A stretch of 64,000 bases of DNA from contig NZ_QGDS01000011.1 in assembly GCF_003149105.1 (NCBI RefSeq), forward strand, positions 62,001 through 126,000, given 5' to 3'. Positions 34,651-41,978 of the stretch are shown here, in pieces. The position numbers and the translations under genes are program-made. The number at the start of each line of letters is the position of its first letter. The stretch's first letter is position 1. This stretch comes from Faecalicatena contorta. GTDB lineage: Bacteria; Bacillota; Clostridia; Lachnospirales; Lachnospiraceae. The notes below the pieces were generated by a model, which was not told the origin of the DNA, did not search any database, and worked only from the letters and a program-made list of their open reading frames with translations.

Positions 34651-35670
34651 CTATGACATCTGTATCATAACTTTCCCTTTTCTGCGGTACTCTTCTTTCG
34701 TCAATGCGTCTTTAATCATTTGAAGGGGTACCACATCTGCGACAATACAGTCCACCCGGATTTGCCCTGACGCCAGCACCTGTATGGCCCGTTCAAACGT
34801 ATATGGATTAATAAAGGAAGACAGAAGCCGCAGTTCCTTCCTGAAAATATCATCCGGCTTCATTGCAAAGCTATCCCCCGATAAGTTCACCCCAAAGTAC
34901 ATAACCGCTGCCCCCTTTCCGGCAAGGCGGATTGCCTCCTTCTGAGTATGTATATTACCAACACATTCAATCACCACGTTCACATTTCGACAGTTTGAGG
35001 CAAGCACTGCCTCTACATCCTCCTCAAGCGGATTGACTGTTAAATCTGCTCCCAGCTCCTCAGCCATCATTCTTTTTTCCTTCACCGGCTCCGAGAGAAT
35101 GACCGTGGAAGCGCCTGCATTCTTTGCAAGCTGGAGCATGATAATACCAATTGGACCGCCGCCCAAGACAAGTACCGTGTCCCCCAGCTTAATGTTACAT
35201 AAGTCGATTCCGTGAATGCAGCAAGAAACTGGTTCTGCCATTGCGGCTTCGATATAAGTCAATTGATCCGGCACTTTATAAACCTGCTTCTCTCGTGCAA
35301 TGACATATTCCGCAAAGCCGCCGTCAACAGTTGTTCCGATTCCGGTGGTATTTGTGCAGAAATGCTGCATACCATTCTTACAGTAGTAACATTCACCGCA
35401 CATATCATTGGGATCCACACTAACCTTGTCTCCCACCTTTATATCTTTAACCTGGCTCCCCACTTCTGCCACGACACCTGAAAACTCATGTCCCGGTATC
35501 AAGGGCGGATTTACCTCAAAGGCCCCGTCACTCCCATTATATATATGGATATCCGTTCCGCAGACTCCGCAATACTTTACTTTGACTCTAACCTCATTGT
35601 CTTTCAGTTCCCTATTGGGAACTTCTTCTACCTTCAAGTTCTGTGGTCCGTAATATACCGCTGCTTTCAT
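34651..35670 (-). CDS. Zinc-dependent alcohol/polyol dehydrogenase (MDR family)
   Basis: 339 residues. Catalytic zinc site: Cys in YCGVCGTDIH, His-Glu in PGHEFSG, plus the structural zinc quartet in DPNDMCGECYYCKNGMQHFC. The NAD-binding motif VLGGGPIGIIMLQLA is intact. Related to sorbitol, threonine and galactitol-phosphate dehydrogenases. In an operon with hxlA and hxlB it could oxidise a sugar alcohol (phosphate) or alcohol that feeds the ribulose monophosphate enzymes. ATG 35670 follows AAAGGAAGGG; the frame extends eight codons upstream without a better site. Confidence 0.88.
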   Translation of the reverse strand: MKAAVYYGPQNLKVEEVPNRELKDNEVRVKVKYCGVCGTDIHIYNGSDGAFEVNPPLIPGHEFSGVVAEVGSQVKDIKVGDKVSVDPNDMCGECYYCKNGMQHFCTNTTGIGTTVDGGFAEYVIAREKQVYKVPDQLTYIEAAMAEPVSCCIHGIDLCNIKLGDTVLVLGGGPIGIIMLQLAKNAGASTVILSEPVKEKRMMAEELGADLTVNPLEEDVEAVLASNCRNVNVVIECVGNIHTQKEAIRLAGKGAAVMYFGVNLSGDSFAMKPDDIFRKELRLLSSFINPYTFERAIQVLASGQIRVDCIVADVVPLQMIKDALTKEEYRRKGKVMIQMS

Positions 35671-35708
35671 ATATTTCCCTTCCTTTCCGCACACCGCGTA
35701 TCCAATTA

Positions 35709-36272
35709 CTATTCTAAATTTGCATGTCTCTCAAACATCGTATCAGACGTTTCATCCATACGGTTCATCAGCTCCAAAATGATACCATCATATGTCAGAA
35801 AGCTAATCTGCTCAAAGGCCGAACCCATAGGCTGTATAGACTTAATCCCCGCCATCTGATTATTTACTTTTGGTGATACCCCCGGCAATACAACACATAC
35901 ATCAGATAGCTTTCCGATAGTGGATTCTGGATCCATTGTAATCAATGCTACTTTTACCTGACTTTTCTTAGCTTTCTCAGACAATGATATTAAACTGTCT
36001 GTTTCTCCCGAGCCTGAACCAATAATAAGCAAATCCCCCTCTCCTGTATGAGGATTCGTAATATCCCCTACTATGCTCACAGAACATCCCAAGTGCATCA
36101 GGCGGTTGGCAAAACCTTTTATCGCAACCCCTGACCGCCCGGCTCCTGCAACAAATATATGCCTTGCCTGAATAATTGCCTCTACAAGTTCTGAAAGCTG
36201 CCTATCCTCCAAATATTGTGCATTATTATGTAGTTCTTGAATGATTTTACCCGTATATCCCTTTACACTCAT
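35709..36272 (-). CDS. hxlB: 6-phospho-3-hexuloisomerase
   Basis: 187 residues, an SIS-domain protein of the expected length. Motifs: FVAGAGRSGVAIKGFANRLMHLG, GDITNPHTGEGDLLIIGSGSGET and PMGSAFEQISFLTYD. It converts 3-hexulose 6-phosphate to fructose 6-phosphate, the second step of formaldehyde fixation in the ribulose monophosphate route (or the reverse for pentose synthesis). Its ATG overlaps the TGA of hxlA by four bases, so the two are translationally coupled. GGAGG precedes the start. Confidence 0.9.
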   Translation of the reverse strand: MSVKGYTGKIIQELHNNAQYLEDRQLSELVEAIIQARHIFVAGAGRSGVAIKGFANRLMHLGCSVSIVGDITNPHTGEGDLLIIGSGSGETDSLISLSEKAKKSQVKVALITMDPESTIGKLSDVCVVLPGVSPKVNNQMAGIKSIQPMGSAFEQISFLTYDGIILELMNRMDETSDTMFERHANLE

Positions 36273-36910
36273 TTCCGGTTTCCTCCTTTCATTTTCTCTA
36301 TAATACTCCTTGCCTCCAGGCTGGGATTCTCCGCTTTTACCACACTTCCTCCTGCGATAACAACATCTGGTTTATACGGGAGATATTGTTCTATCGTGGT
36401 ACTCCCAATTCCACCAGCCACTGCAATTTGACAAGACTTCACATACTTCCTCATCTCAATCAAATCGTCCAGAGGTGTCCGCCCCGCTGTTTGCTGGTCT
36501 ACTCCGGTATGTACAGCAATTATGTCAGCTCCTGCTTCTTCAACTTCGGATATACGTTTTTCAAAATCGTCCACGCATATCATATCTGCCACTATCTTTT
36601 TCTTATACTCCCCTGCTGTTTTAACGCAATCTTTTATCGTTAAAATGTCTGTAACTCCAAGCACCGTTACATAGTCTGCCCCTGCCTCAAAGCATAGTTT
36701 TGCCTCATAACCGCCGGCATCCATAATTTTCGCATCACAGAGCACCTCGCATTGGGGATACATCTCCTTTAGCGTTCTCACAGCCTCCAGCCCATATACC
36801 ATCATGAAAGGCGTACCCACTTCAATGATGTCGACCTGCCCCTCTAATTTCTCCAGCAACCCAACTGCCTCTTCCATTGTTATATCATCCAATGCCAATT
36901 GAAATTTCAT
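36269..36910 (-). CDS. hxlA: 3-hexulose-6-phosphate synthase
   Basis: 213 residues, OMP-decarboxylase-fold TIM barrel. MKFQLALDDITMEEA, DIIEVGTPFMMVYG, CDAKIMDAGGYEA and VHTGVDQQ match the synthase branch (the His in the last motif separates it from 3-keto-L-gulonate-6-phosphate decarboxylases, which carry HRSRD at this place). It condenses formaldehyde with ribulose 5-phosphate. First gene of the three-gene operon; AAGGGG precedes ATG 36910. A related sugar-phosphate aldolase activity cannot be excluded. Confidence 0.88.
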   Translation of the reverse strand: MKFQLALDDITMEEAVGLLEKLEGQVDIIEVGTPFMMVYGLEAVRTLKEMYPQCEVLCDAKIMDAGGYEAKLCFEAGADYVTVLGVTDILTIKDCVKTAGEYKKKIVADMICVDDFEKRISEVEEAGADIIAVHTGVDQQTAGRTPLDDLIEMRKYVKSCQIAVAGGIGSTTIEQYLPYKPDVVIAGGSVVKAENPSLEARSIIEKMKGGNRK

Positions 36911-36948
36911 AGCTTCCCCTTTCTTGCCGCCTCATGCAACTTATCCCA

Positions 36949-36977
36949 ATTATATACTTGGTTTTTTTTGGTGTCAA
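36949..36977 (-). promoter_or_regulatory. Consensus promoter of the hxlA operon
   Basis: On the minus strand TTGACA (36972-36977) and TATAAT (36949-36954) are perfect consensus boxes separated by 17 bases. The spacer contains a run of eight A residues. The ATG of hxlA lies 39 bases past the -10. Such a strong core promoter implies control by a repressor. Confidence 0.9.
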
Positions 36978-36985
36978 TTATTTTT

Positions 36986-37021
36986 TTGCGATTTATTTGC
37001 CCTTATGTTGCGATTAGTTTG
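36986..37021. promoter_or_regulatory. Tandem TTGCGATT repeats, candidate DeoR operators
   Basis: TTGCGATTTATTTG (36986-36999) and TTGCGATTAGTTTG (37008-37021) agree at 12 of 14 positions and are 22 bases apart, two helical turns. They start eight bases upstream of the hxlA -35 box and lie between the divergent hxl operon and the DeoR regulator gene, so they are the likely binding sites of that regulator. Confidence 0.65.
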
Positions 37022-37038
37022 GATTTTATCTCCTGCTA

Positions 37039-37066
37039 TTGACTTTTGAGCTTGTTATGCTAGACT
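37039..37066 (+). promoter_or_regulatory. Promoter of the DeoR regulator gene
   Basis: TTGACT (37039-37044) precedes TAGACT (37061-37066) by 16 bases; overlapping it, TGTTATGCT (37053-37061) is an extended -10 element. Either gives a start about 25 bases before the GTG. The choice between them is not resolved. Confidence 0.5.
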
Positions 37067-37094
37067 AAATACATAAAATTTAAAGGAGAATACC

Positions 37095-37859
37095 GTGAAA
37101 AAGACATTAACTGCAGAGCGGAGAAATAAACTTGCACAGATTTTATTGACATCTGGAAGTGTTAGAGTGGGAGAACTGGCAGAATTATTTCACGTATCTA
37201 CCGAAACAATAAGAAAAGATATTATATACTTGGATAAAGAAGGAATTGCGAAAAAAAGCCACGGCGGCGCCATGGCTGCCATGGATACAATAGAGCGCCC
37301 TGTCTCAGTAAAAGAATTTGAAAATACAGAAAAGAAGGCAAAAATTGCTGCCAAGGCTCTGGATCTTATTCCTGCTAACGGAACAATTCTTTTAGATACC
37401 GGGAGCACTATCTACGCGTTAGCAAAGCTGCTCACTCTGAAAAGAGGATTGACTATATTTACAAATTCATTAAATACTGCAATTCTGCTCACAGAAAGTG
37501 ACAACAAAATATATACTTTTGGAGGCTCCGTCCGTAAAAGCAGCTATGGCATAGTTGGTCACTGGGCCGATGACGAGCTAAGTAGTATATCATTAAATAT
37601 AGCTTTTCTGGGCACAGACGGTTTTCAAAACAGTACTGGTCCCTGCAGTACATCCTTCTCTGAAGCAGATTTTAAAAAGAGATGTGTTGAGCGAAGCAGG
37701 CAAACAGCCATTTTAACTGACAGCTCCAAATTTAGTATTAATAGCATCTATAAGATTGCTGATTGGGATGATATTGATTACTTAGTGACTGACACGGATG
37801 CGCCTAAGAATATCAGGGACATTATCGGGAATAACACAGAAATATTATATAGTGAATAA
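37095..37859 (+). CDS. DeoR/GlpR family transcriptional regulator
   Basis: 254 residues. N-terminal helix-turn-helix (VRVGELAELFHVSTETIRKDI, then YLDKEG) and C-terminal DeoR sensor domain (ILLDTGSTIYALAKLL, FLGTDGF, LTDSSKF), which binds sugar phosphates. The start is GTG 37095 with AAAGGAG six bases upstream. It is transcribed away from hxlA-hxlB-adh across a shared control region with tandem repeats, so it most likely represses that operon until a phosphorylated intermediate appears. Confidence 0.93.
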   Translation: MKKTLTAERRNKLAQILLTSGSVRVGELAELFHVSTETIRKDIIYLDKEGIAKKSHGGAMAAMDTIERPVSVKEFENTEKKAKIAAKALDLIPANGTILLDTGSTIYALAKLLTLKRGLTIFTNSLNTAILLTESDNKIYTFGGSVRKSSYGIVGHWADDELSSISLNIAFLGTDGFQNSTGPCSTSFSEADFKKRCVERSRQTAILTDSSKFSINSIYKIADWDDIDYLVTDTDAPKNIRDIIGNNTEILYSE

Positions 37860-37871
37860 TGTCTGCCTTAG

Positions 37872-37924
37872 AAAAAATCTCCTGACACGCGGTACAACAT
37901 ACCGCCTGCCGGAGATTTTTGTTT
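37872..37924. terminator. Bidirectional terminator between deoR-type and GNAT genes
   Basis: Outer arms AAAAATCTCC and GGAGATTTTT (37873-37882 and 37911-37920) enclose a second hairpin, GCGGTA-CAACA-TACCGC. A/T tracts on both sides allow termination in either direction for the two convergent genes. Confidence 0.88.
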
Positions 37925-37939
37925 TACTTAAAATGTGTT

Positions 37940-38563
37940 TTACCCAAGCTGACCAGGAAGTACCTTCTTTTCTTTAGGTGGAAACTGCTTATCAAATTCC
38001 TCAACTTCTGCATCATCCACGAAATATCCTTCCGGATCTTTGTAGGTTCCCACTACTCCATCAAGAAATCCTTCATCAAGCTCCTTTACCATAAAGAATG
38101 GTGCGTCTTCCTCTCGCGGCACATCCGAATAATACACACCTTTGGATTTGCCGCTGACAAAGCCAAACCTTTTATAATACTCAGGGTTTCCAGTAATAGC
38201 CACTGCACCGCAGCCCATCTCTTTAGCTTTCTGAAGAGAATGCTTGATGATAATGCTCCCATATCCCTTTCCCTGATAATCCGGAAGTACACTGACAGGT
38301 CCAAATATCATAATAGGAATCATTCTTCCATCATCAGTAAAAATGGAAGCTTTGCTGTACATGATATGGGCAATTATCTTATCTTCTATCTCAAGACAGA
38401 AATCCAGCTCTGGTACGAACTCCTCTCTGTCCCTGTAGGTATGCAGCACATAATGCTCACTACATCCCGGCCTGTAAGTATTCCAGAATGCTTCTCTGGT
38501 AAGGTTCTCTACTTCTCTGTAATCTTTCTTTTCCTCTAAACGTAATATATAATTATTGTTCAC
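37940..38563 (-). CDS. GNAT family N-acetyltransferase
   Basis: 207 residues. GNAT acetyl-CoA loop in VLPDYQGKGYGSIIIKHSLQKAKEMG, followed by AVAITGNPEYYKRFGF, a pattern shared with predicted small-molecule acetyltransferases of Clostridia. Substrate is unknown. The GTG at 38563 is preferred because GGGGGAAGAG lies upstream; an in-frame ATG at 38578 has no ribosome binding site. Two short hairpins (38584-38602 and 38602-38636) lie just upstream. Confidence 0.85.
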   Translation of the reverse strand: MNNNYILRLEEKKDYREVENLTREAFWNTYRPGCSEHYVLHTYRDREEFVPELDFCLEIEDKIIAHIMYSKASIFTDDGRMIPIMIFGPVSVLPDYQGKGYGSIIIKHSLQKAKEMGCGAVAITGNPEYYKRFGFVSGKSKGVYYSDVPREEDAPFFMVKELDEGFLDGVVGTYKDPEGYFVDDAEVEEFDKQFPPKEKKVLPGQLG

Positions 38564-38624
38564 TTTCTCTTCCCCCATAATTTGATTGATGATTTCTCAA
38601 TCGGGAGGCTCTCACCCGTTAAAT

Positions 38625-38735
38625 TCAGACCTCCCGGCCCGTTACAATCTCCAGTGATTTTTTCATATGGCATTTACCTCATAATGTTTATTGCGATGTT
38701 TTCGTGATACTCACACCATAGTCTTGTATGGCTAA
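38625..38735 (-). repeat. Leader-like repeat, copy B, with short frame
   Basis: The segment 38695-38723 repeats 24302-24331 (25 of 29 positions). On the minus strand it is followed by GAGGTAAATGCC and a 13-codon frame (38625-38666, MKKSLEIVTGREV). The similarity includes position and orientation of the short frame, suggesting a common small element. Confidence 0.45.
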
Positions 38736-38759
38736 ATTTCCATAAATTTACCATTGCCC

Positions 38760-38788
38760 TTGAATCTCATTAAAATGTATGCTATATT
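38760..38788 (+). promoter_or_regulatory. Promoter of the antitoxin RNA
   Basis: TTGAAT (38760-38765) and TATATT (38783-38788) with a 17-base spacer, on the plus strand, just upstream of a short RNA ending in a hairpin. No plus-strand coding gene follows. Confidence 0.75.
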
Positions 38789-38794
38789 AATAGC

Positions 38795-38888
38795 AGAAAA
38801 GGGAAAGCCAAAAGCGGCCTACCCCAAACAACAATAACTGTTATCTATAAACAGCCGTCACTATTGCAGTAGTGGCGGCTATTTTCGT
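38795..38888 (+). ncRNA. Predicted type I antitoxin RNA
   Basis: About 95 bases between the promoter at 38760-38788 and a strong intrinsic terminator: an 11-bp stem (38853-38863 with 38870-38880, one G-U-type position) followed by AUUUUCGUUU. It overlaps the 3' end and stop codon of the holin-like toxin gene on the other strand, so its terminator region is complementary to toxin mRNA. It contains no open frame of note. The arrangement of convergent, tail-overlapping transcripts is usual for Firmicutes type I systems. Confidence 0.7.
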
Positions 38889-38971
38889 TTGCCCTTAAAT
38901 ATCTGATAACACAGACCAATAAGAGCAACAATGAGTATACAAAACTGAATCATATCAGTATATGTAACCAT
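38879..38971 (-). CDS. Putative holin-like toxin (type I toxin-antitoxin)
   Basis: 30-residue peptide: MVTYTDMIQFCILIVALI then GLCYQIFKGKRK. A short polar N-terminus, one hydrophobic helix (about 8-22) and a basic tail are the hallmarks of the Firmicutes putative holin-like toxin family, which damages the membrane. ATG 38971 is eight bases after AGGAGG; an ATG two codons upstream is too close to this site. It has its own promoter (39058-39086), a structured leader that can hide the ribosome binding site, and an opposing RNA. Confidence 0.82.
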   Translation of the reverse strand: MVTYTDMIQFCILIVALIGLCYQIFKGKRK

Positions 38972-38977
38972 CGGCAT

Positions 38978-39013
38978 CCCCTCCTTTCTTTCATCTGGAG
39001 GGGGAATCCCTCC
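38978..39013 (-). promoter_or_regulatory. Switching hairpins around the toxin ribosome binding site
   Basis: In the toxin mRNA three elements occur in order: GGAGGG (39008-39013), CCCCTCC (38997-39003) and the Shine-Dalgarno GGAGGGG (38978-38984). The middle element can pair with either neighbour, seven base pairs with the Shine-Dalgarno (12-base loop) or six with the upstream element (short loop). The two structures exclude each other, giving a closed and an open ribosome binding site. Confidence 0.7.
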
Positions 39014-39057
39014 GATAGAAGAGGATAAGCCGCCCTGCTTTGGTTTCCCTTGAAGCA

Positions 39058-39086
39058 AGTATAACATACAGTAGTTTTACTTACAA
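39058..39086 (-). promoter_or_regulatory. Promoter of the holin-like toxin gene
   Basis: On the minus strand TTGTAA (39081-39086) and TATACT (39058-39063) are 17 bases apart, with TGT extending the -10. The leader from here to ATG 38971 is about 80 bases. Confidence 0.75.
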
Positions 39087-39158
39087 TATACTTTATACTT
39101 GAGTTTCCGCAGTTTTATCCACAAATCCTTGCTAGAAGCGCTCTTTATATTACGTTAC

Positions 39159-40100
39159 TTATAATGTCGCTTTTCCATCGCTTCCCAGGACATTTTTGAT
39201 TTTATGCGACACCAAAGCCTTTACATTTGCTCTTCCTGCCTTCAGGTACTCTCTTGGATCGAATGCTTCCGGATTATCATGTAATACTTGTCGTACTCCG
39301 GCAGTCATTGCCAGCCGTAAATCCGAGTCAATATTAATCTTGCAAACAGCTGAGCGTGCCGCCTGACGAAGCATATCTTCCGGAATACCAATGGCATCTT
39401 TCAACTGGCCACCATTTTCCTGAATAATTTTAACATACTCTTGCGATACGCTGGATGCCCCATGCAATACAATCGGAAAATTGGGAATACGTTTTGTAAT
39501 CTCATCCAAAATATCAAACCTCAACTGCGGTTTTTGGCCGGGCTTAAACTTGAATGCACCATGGCTTGTTCCGATAGCGATTGCCAGCGAATCCACTCCA
39601 GTACGGCTCACAAACTCTTCTACTTCTCCAGGCTGTGTGTATTTTGCATCTTCTGCTGATACATTTACATCATCTTCCACGCCTGCTAACTGCCCCAATT
39701 CAGCTTCTACCACAACACCCTTGGCATGGGCATACTCTACTACTTGCTTTGTAATTGCAATATTCTCTTTAAAGCTATGATGTGATGCGTCAATCATTAC
39801 TGAGGTAAAGCCGCCGTCGATGCAAGACTTACAAGTTTCAAAATCCGGCCCGTGATCCAAGTGAAGTGCAATAGGTATATCATTTTCCATCAATGCTGCC
39901 TCTACCAGCTTTACCAGATAAGAATGCTTTGCATATGACCTGGCCCCTTTAGACACCTGCAGGATTAATGGCGATTTCAACTCGCCTGCCGCTTCAGTAA
40001 TTCCCTGCACAATTTCCATATTATTTACATTAAACGCACCAATTGCATACCCACCTTCATACGCCTTTTTAAACATTTCTGTTGTTGTAACTAATGCCAT
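39159..40100 (-). CDS. Class II fructose-bisphosphate aldolase family protein
   Basis: 313 residues. Zinc ligands and substrate loops are visible: His in LHLDHGPDFE, Glu in VEAELGQLAGVED, His in GTSHGAFK and VLHGASS, and the phosphate site CKINIDSDLR. It cleaves a ketose 1,6-bisphosphate to dihydroxyacetone phosphate and an aldehyde; fructose or tagatose bisphosphate are the usual substrates. GGAGGAG precedes ATG 40100. It closes an operon with a broken phosphofructokinase and RpiB. Two further class II aldolases lie at 52036 and 53196. Confidence 0.92.
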   Translation of the reverse strand: MALVTTTEMFKKAYEGGYAIGAFNVNNMEIVQGITEAAGELKSPLILQVSKGARSYAKHSYLVKLVEAALMENDIPIALHLDHGPDFETCKSCIDGGFTSVMIDASHHSFKENIAITKQVVEYAHAKGVVVEAELGQLAGVEDDVNVSAEDAKYTQPGEVEEFVSRTGVDSLAIAIGTSHGAFKFKPGQKPQLRFDILDEITKRIPNFPIVLHGASSVSQEYVKIIQENGGQLKDAIGIPEDMLRQAARSAVCKINIDSDLRLAMTAGVRQVLHDNPEAFDPREYLKAGRANVKALVSHKIKNVLGSDGKATL

Positions 40101-40113
40101 TTGCTCCTCCTTC

Positions 40114-41096
40114 TTAATACAAAATCATTTGTTTTGGAATTCCATTCACATACTCTTGCTCTACTTCACCTTGTATCAGGGGTTTCAAGTAAGTAAGCAT
40201 TTTGGGGGTAACATCATTTCCTTCTTCATTAATATAATCTGTTGGTACTTTCTTTTCAGCATTGGCAACATTGCAGACCGGCACAGCCTGATATTCTACG
40301 ATATACGGATTATCCTGCTTTCTGATAATCGAAGCCATTACACCGTTATGACCTTCTAACGCATACCGGCATGCATTTTCGCCTAATGTTCTTGACTCAC
40401 CAATGTCAGTCTCACTAGCGATATGTCCGGCGCATCTCTGCATCAGGTTGAGTTCAATAGAACGTACTTTGCAGCCAATCTGGTTTCTCACCGCATCTTC
40501 CAATACTTTCGCAGAACCGGCAATATAGGCATGTCCAAAAGCATCCACAACACCGCTTTGGTCCTGTAAACATTGCAGTCTCTCTCAAGTTCTGAAAAAG
40601 TAGTCCCAATATACTTTGCTGCCGAGCCGAAACCGGGGCAATGGTCCGCCCCTACCAAATCATTATCGATGGTTTTCGGGGCTCCTACTATAGTTATTCC
40701 GGAAATATTATTTATAGCACAGTACTGGGACAATTTATCTACCGTATCCATCGAATCATTTCCGCCGATATAGATAAAGCAGTTAATATCATATTTGCGA
40801 AATACTTCAATGATTTTTTCAAATTGTTCTTTATCTTTTCTCAGATCTTTGAGTTTTAGTCTGCAGGAACCAAGCGCTGCCGCCGGGGTATGACTCAAAA
40901 GCCCTAAGTCATAATCACTTGTTATTTTATCTCTTAAATCAACAAAAGTCTCGTCCAGTACACCCTGTACCCCATTTTGCGCCCCATATATTTTATCAAC
41001 ATCACTACTTTCTAAGGCAGCCGAGACTACTCCTGCCACGGTTGCATTAATTGCTGCCGTTGGACCTCCCGATTGTGCAACTAATATATTTTTCAT
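40114..41096 (-). pseudogene. Phosphofructokinase remnant with internal deletion and frameshift
   Basis: The first part (from ATG 41096, MKNILVAQSGGPTAAINATV) encodes the N-terminal half with IGGNDSMDT and GAPKTIDNDLVG, and runs to ELERDCNVY near 40570. The C-terminal part continues in a different frame from about 40560 (VVDAFGHAYIAGSAK to the end at 40114). The active-site block with the MGRNxGW motif, present as ALGRNSGW in the intact paralogue at 50856, is missing: about 80 residues are deleted at the junction. Both flanks are well preserved, so the event looks recent. The product cannot bind fructose 6-phosphate normally. Confidence 0.88.
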
Positions 41097-41108
41097 ATTT
41101 TGCCCTTT

Positions 41109-41540
41109 CTACTCATCGCTTAACATGCTAACTCTTTTTATATGCCTTTCATCGTTAGAAAACGGTGTTTCTAAGAAAGTATCAACAATTTTTAATGCCA
41201 GACCCTCGCCAATTACTCTGGTACCAAGTGCCAGGATGTTTGCATTATTATGAAGCCGTGTTGCTTCTGCACTGAAACAGTCTGAACATAGTGCTGCTCT
41301 GATTCCCTTATATCTGTTTGCCATGATTGATATGCCAATTCCGGTTCCGCAGATAATAATACCCCGTTCACATTCTTTACTGAGAATTGCCTCTGCAACC
41401 TTTTTCCCATAAATCGGGTAATCCGTTGACATTTCCTCATATGTTCCAAAATCTAAATACGCAATCTTCTTCCTTTCCAGATGTTTCATTATTGCTTTCT
41501 TTAATTGAAAACCCCCATGGTCACTTCCAATTGCAATCAT
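41109..41540 (-). CDS. RpiB/LacAB family sugar-phosphate isomerase
   Basis: 143 residues, the usual length. IAIGSDHGGFQLK, YPIYGKKVAEAI, GIIICGTGIGISIMANRYKGIRAALC (active-site Cys and loop) and TRLHNNANILALGTRVIG are diagnostic. Members isomerise ribose 5-phosphate, allose 6-phosphate, galactose 6-phosphate, erythrulose 4-phosphate or sulfoerythrose. Since it sits with an aldolase and split transketolase, a non-standard sugar phosphate is possible. AGGAGA precedes ATG 41540. Confidence 0.9.
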   Translation of the reverse strand: MIAIGSDHGGFQLKKAIMKHLERKKIAYLDFGTYEEMSTDYPIYGKKVAEAILSKECERGIIICGTGIGISIMANRYKGIRAALCSDCFSAEATRLHNNANILALGTRVIGEGLALKIVDTFLETPFSNDERHIKRVSMLSDE

Positions 41541-41582
41541 AAATATCTCCTATTCCTTGGTGATAATTGTTTATAAAGTTTT

Positions 41583-41852
41583 CTAGGCACTATAATTATA
41601 CACTTCAGAAAACCATTCAAAAATGTAGGCCTGCTCATCATTCTCAAGAAAGATTCTATTGTATTCTTTGTTTCGATTGTATTCCCCATCAATCTTCTCT
41701 CTTATATAAGAATTAACAGAAGGAATAATTTCTTCCACTTTATCTACTGTGTAGACATTCTCAACATTAGCTGTTTGAACTCCCGGAAACTTTTTTAAGC
41801 TCTCTTTACCACACTGGTCCTTCTTGATATTTAACACTGTAACAACAATCAT
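41583..41852 (-). CDS. Hypothetical protein, 89 residues
   Basis: Small soluble protein with no recognised domain: MIVVTVLNIKKDQCGKESLK at the start, a central acidic segment and an aromatic C-terminus (EQAYIFEWFSEVYNYSA). A beta-alpha-beta pattern could be a ferredoxin-like fold of the ABM type, but no signature supports this. AGGAGG precedes ATG 41852, and it is the first gene of the operon that ends with the aldolase at 39159, separated from gntR by a terminator. A protein-like composition and good ribosome binding site make it a likely real gene. Confidence 0.7.
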   Translation of the reverse strand: MIVVTVLNIKKDQCGKESLKKFPGVQTANVENVYTVDKVEEIIPSVNSYIREKIDGEYNRNKEYNRIFLENDEQAYIFEWFSEVYNYSA

Positions 41853-41921
41853 TGTATTCCCTCCTGTTTCTGCTACTACTATAGTTTTTCCGATATTCTG
41901 GTCACTTTATAATTTAACTAA

Positions 41922-41960
41922 GAAATGCCCTTTCCTGGTTCACCATGGAAAAGGCATTTC
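41922..41960 (-). terminator. Terminator after the GntR regulator gene
   Basis: GAAATGCC and GGCATTTC at the ends of a 14-position stem (41922-41935 with 41947-41960) with a TGGTTCACCAT loop. The single wobble is G-U on the minus strand. It starts 18 bases after the stop codon at 41979. A short U-poor tail makes strength uncertain. Confidence 0.7.
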
Positions 41961-41978
41961 AATGTTTCAATAGTATGA

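Noticed and set aside
38584-38636. Riboswitch upstream of the GNAT gene
   Set aside because: Two simple hairpins (GATTGA/TCAATC and CGGGAGG/CCTCCCG) are present, but no known aptamer core could be recognised.
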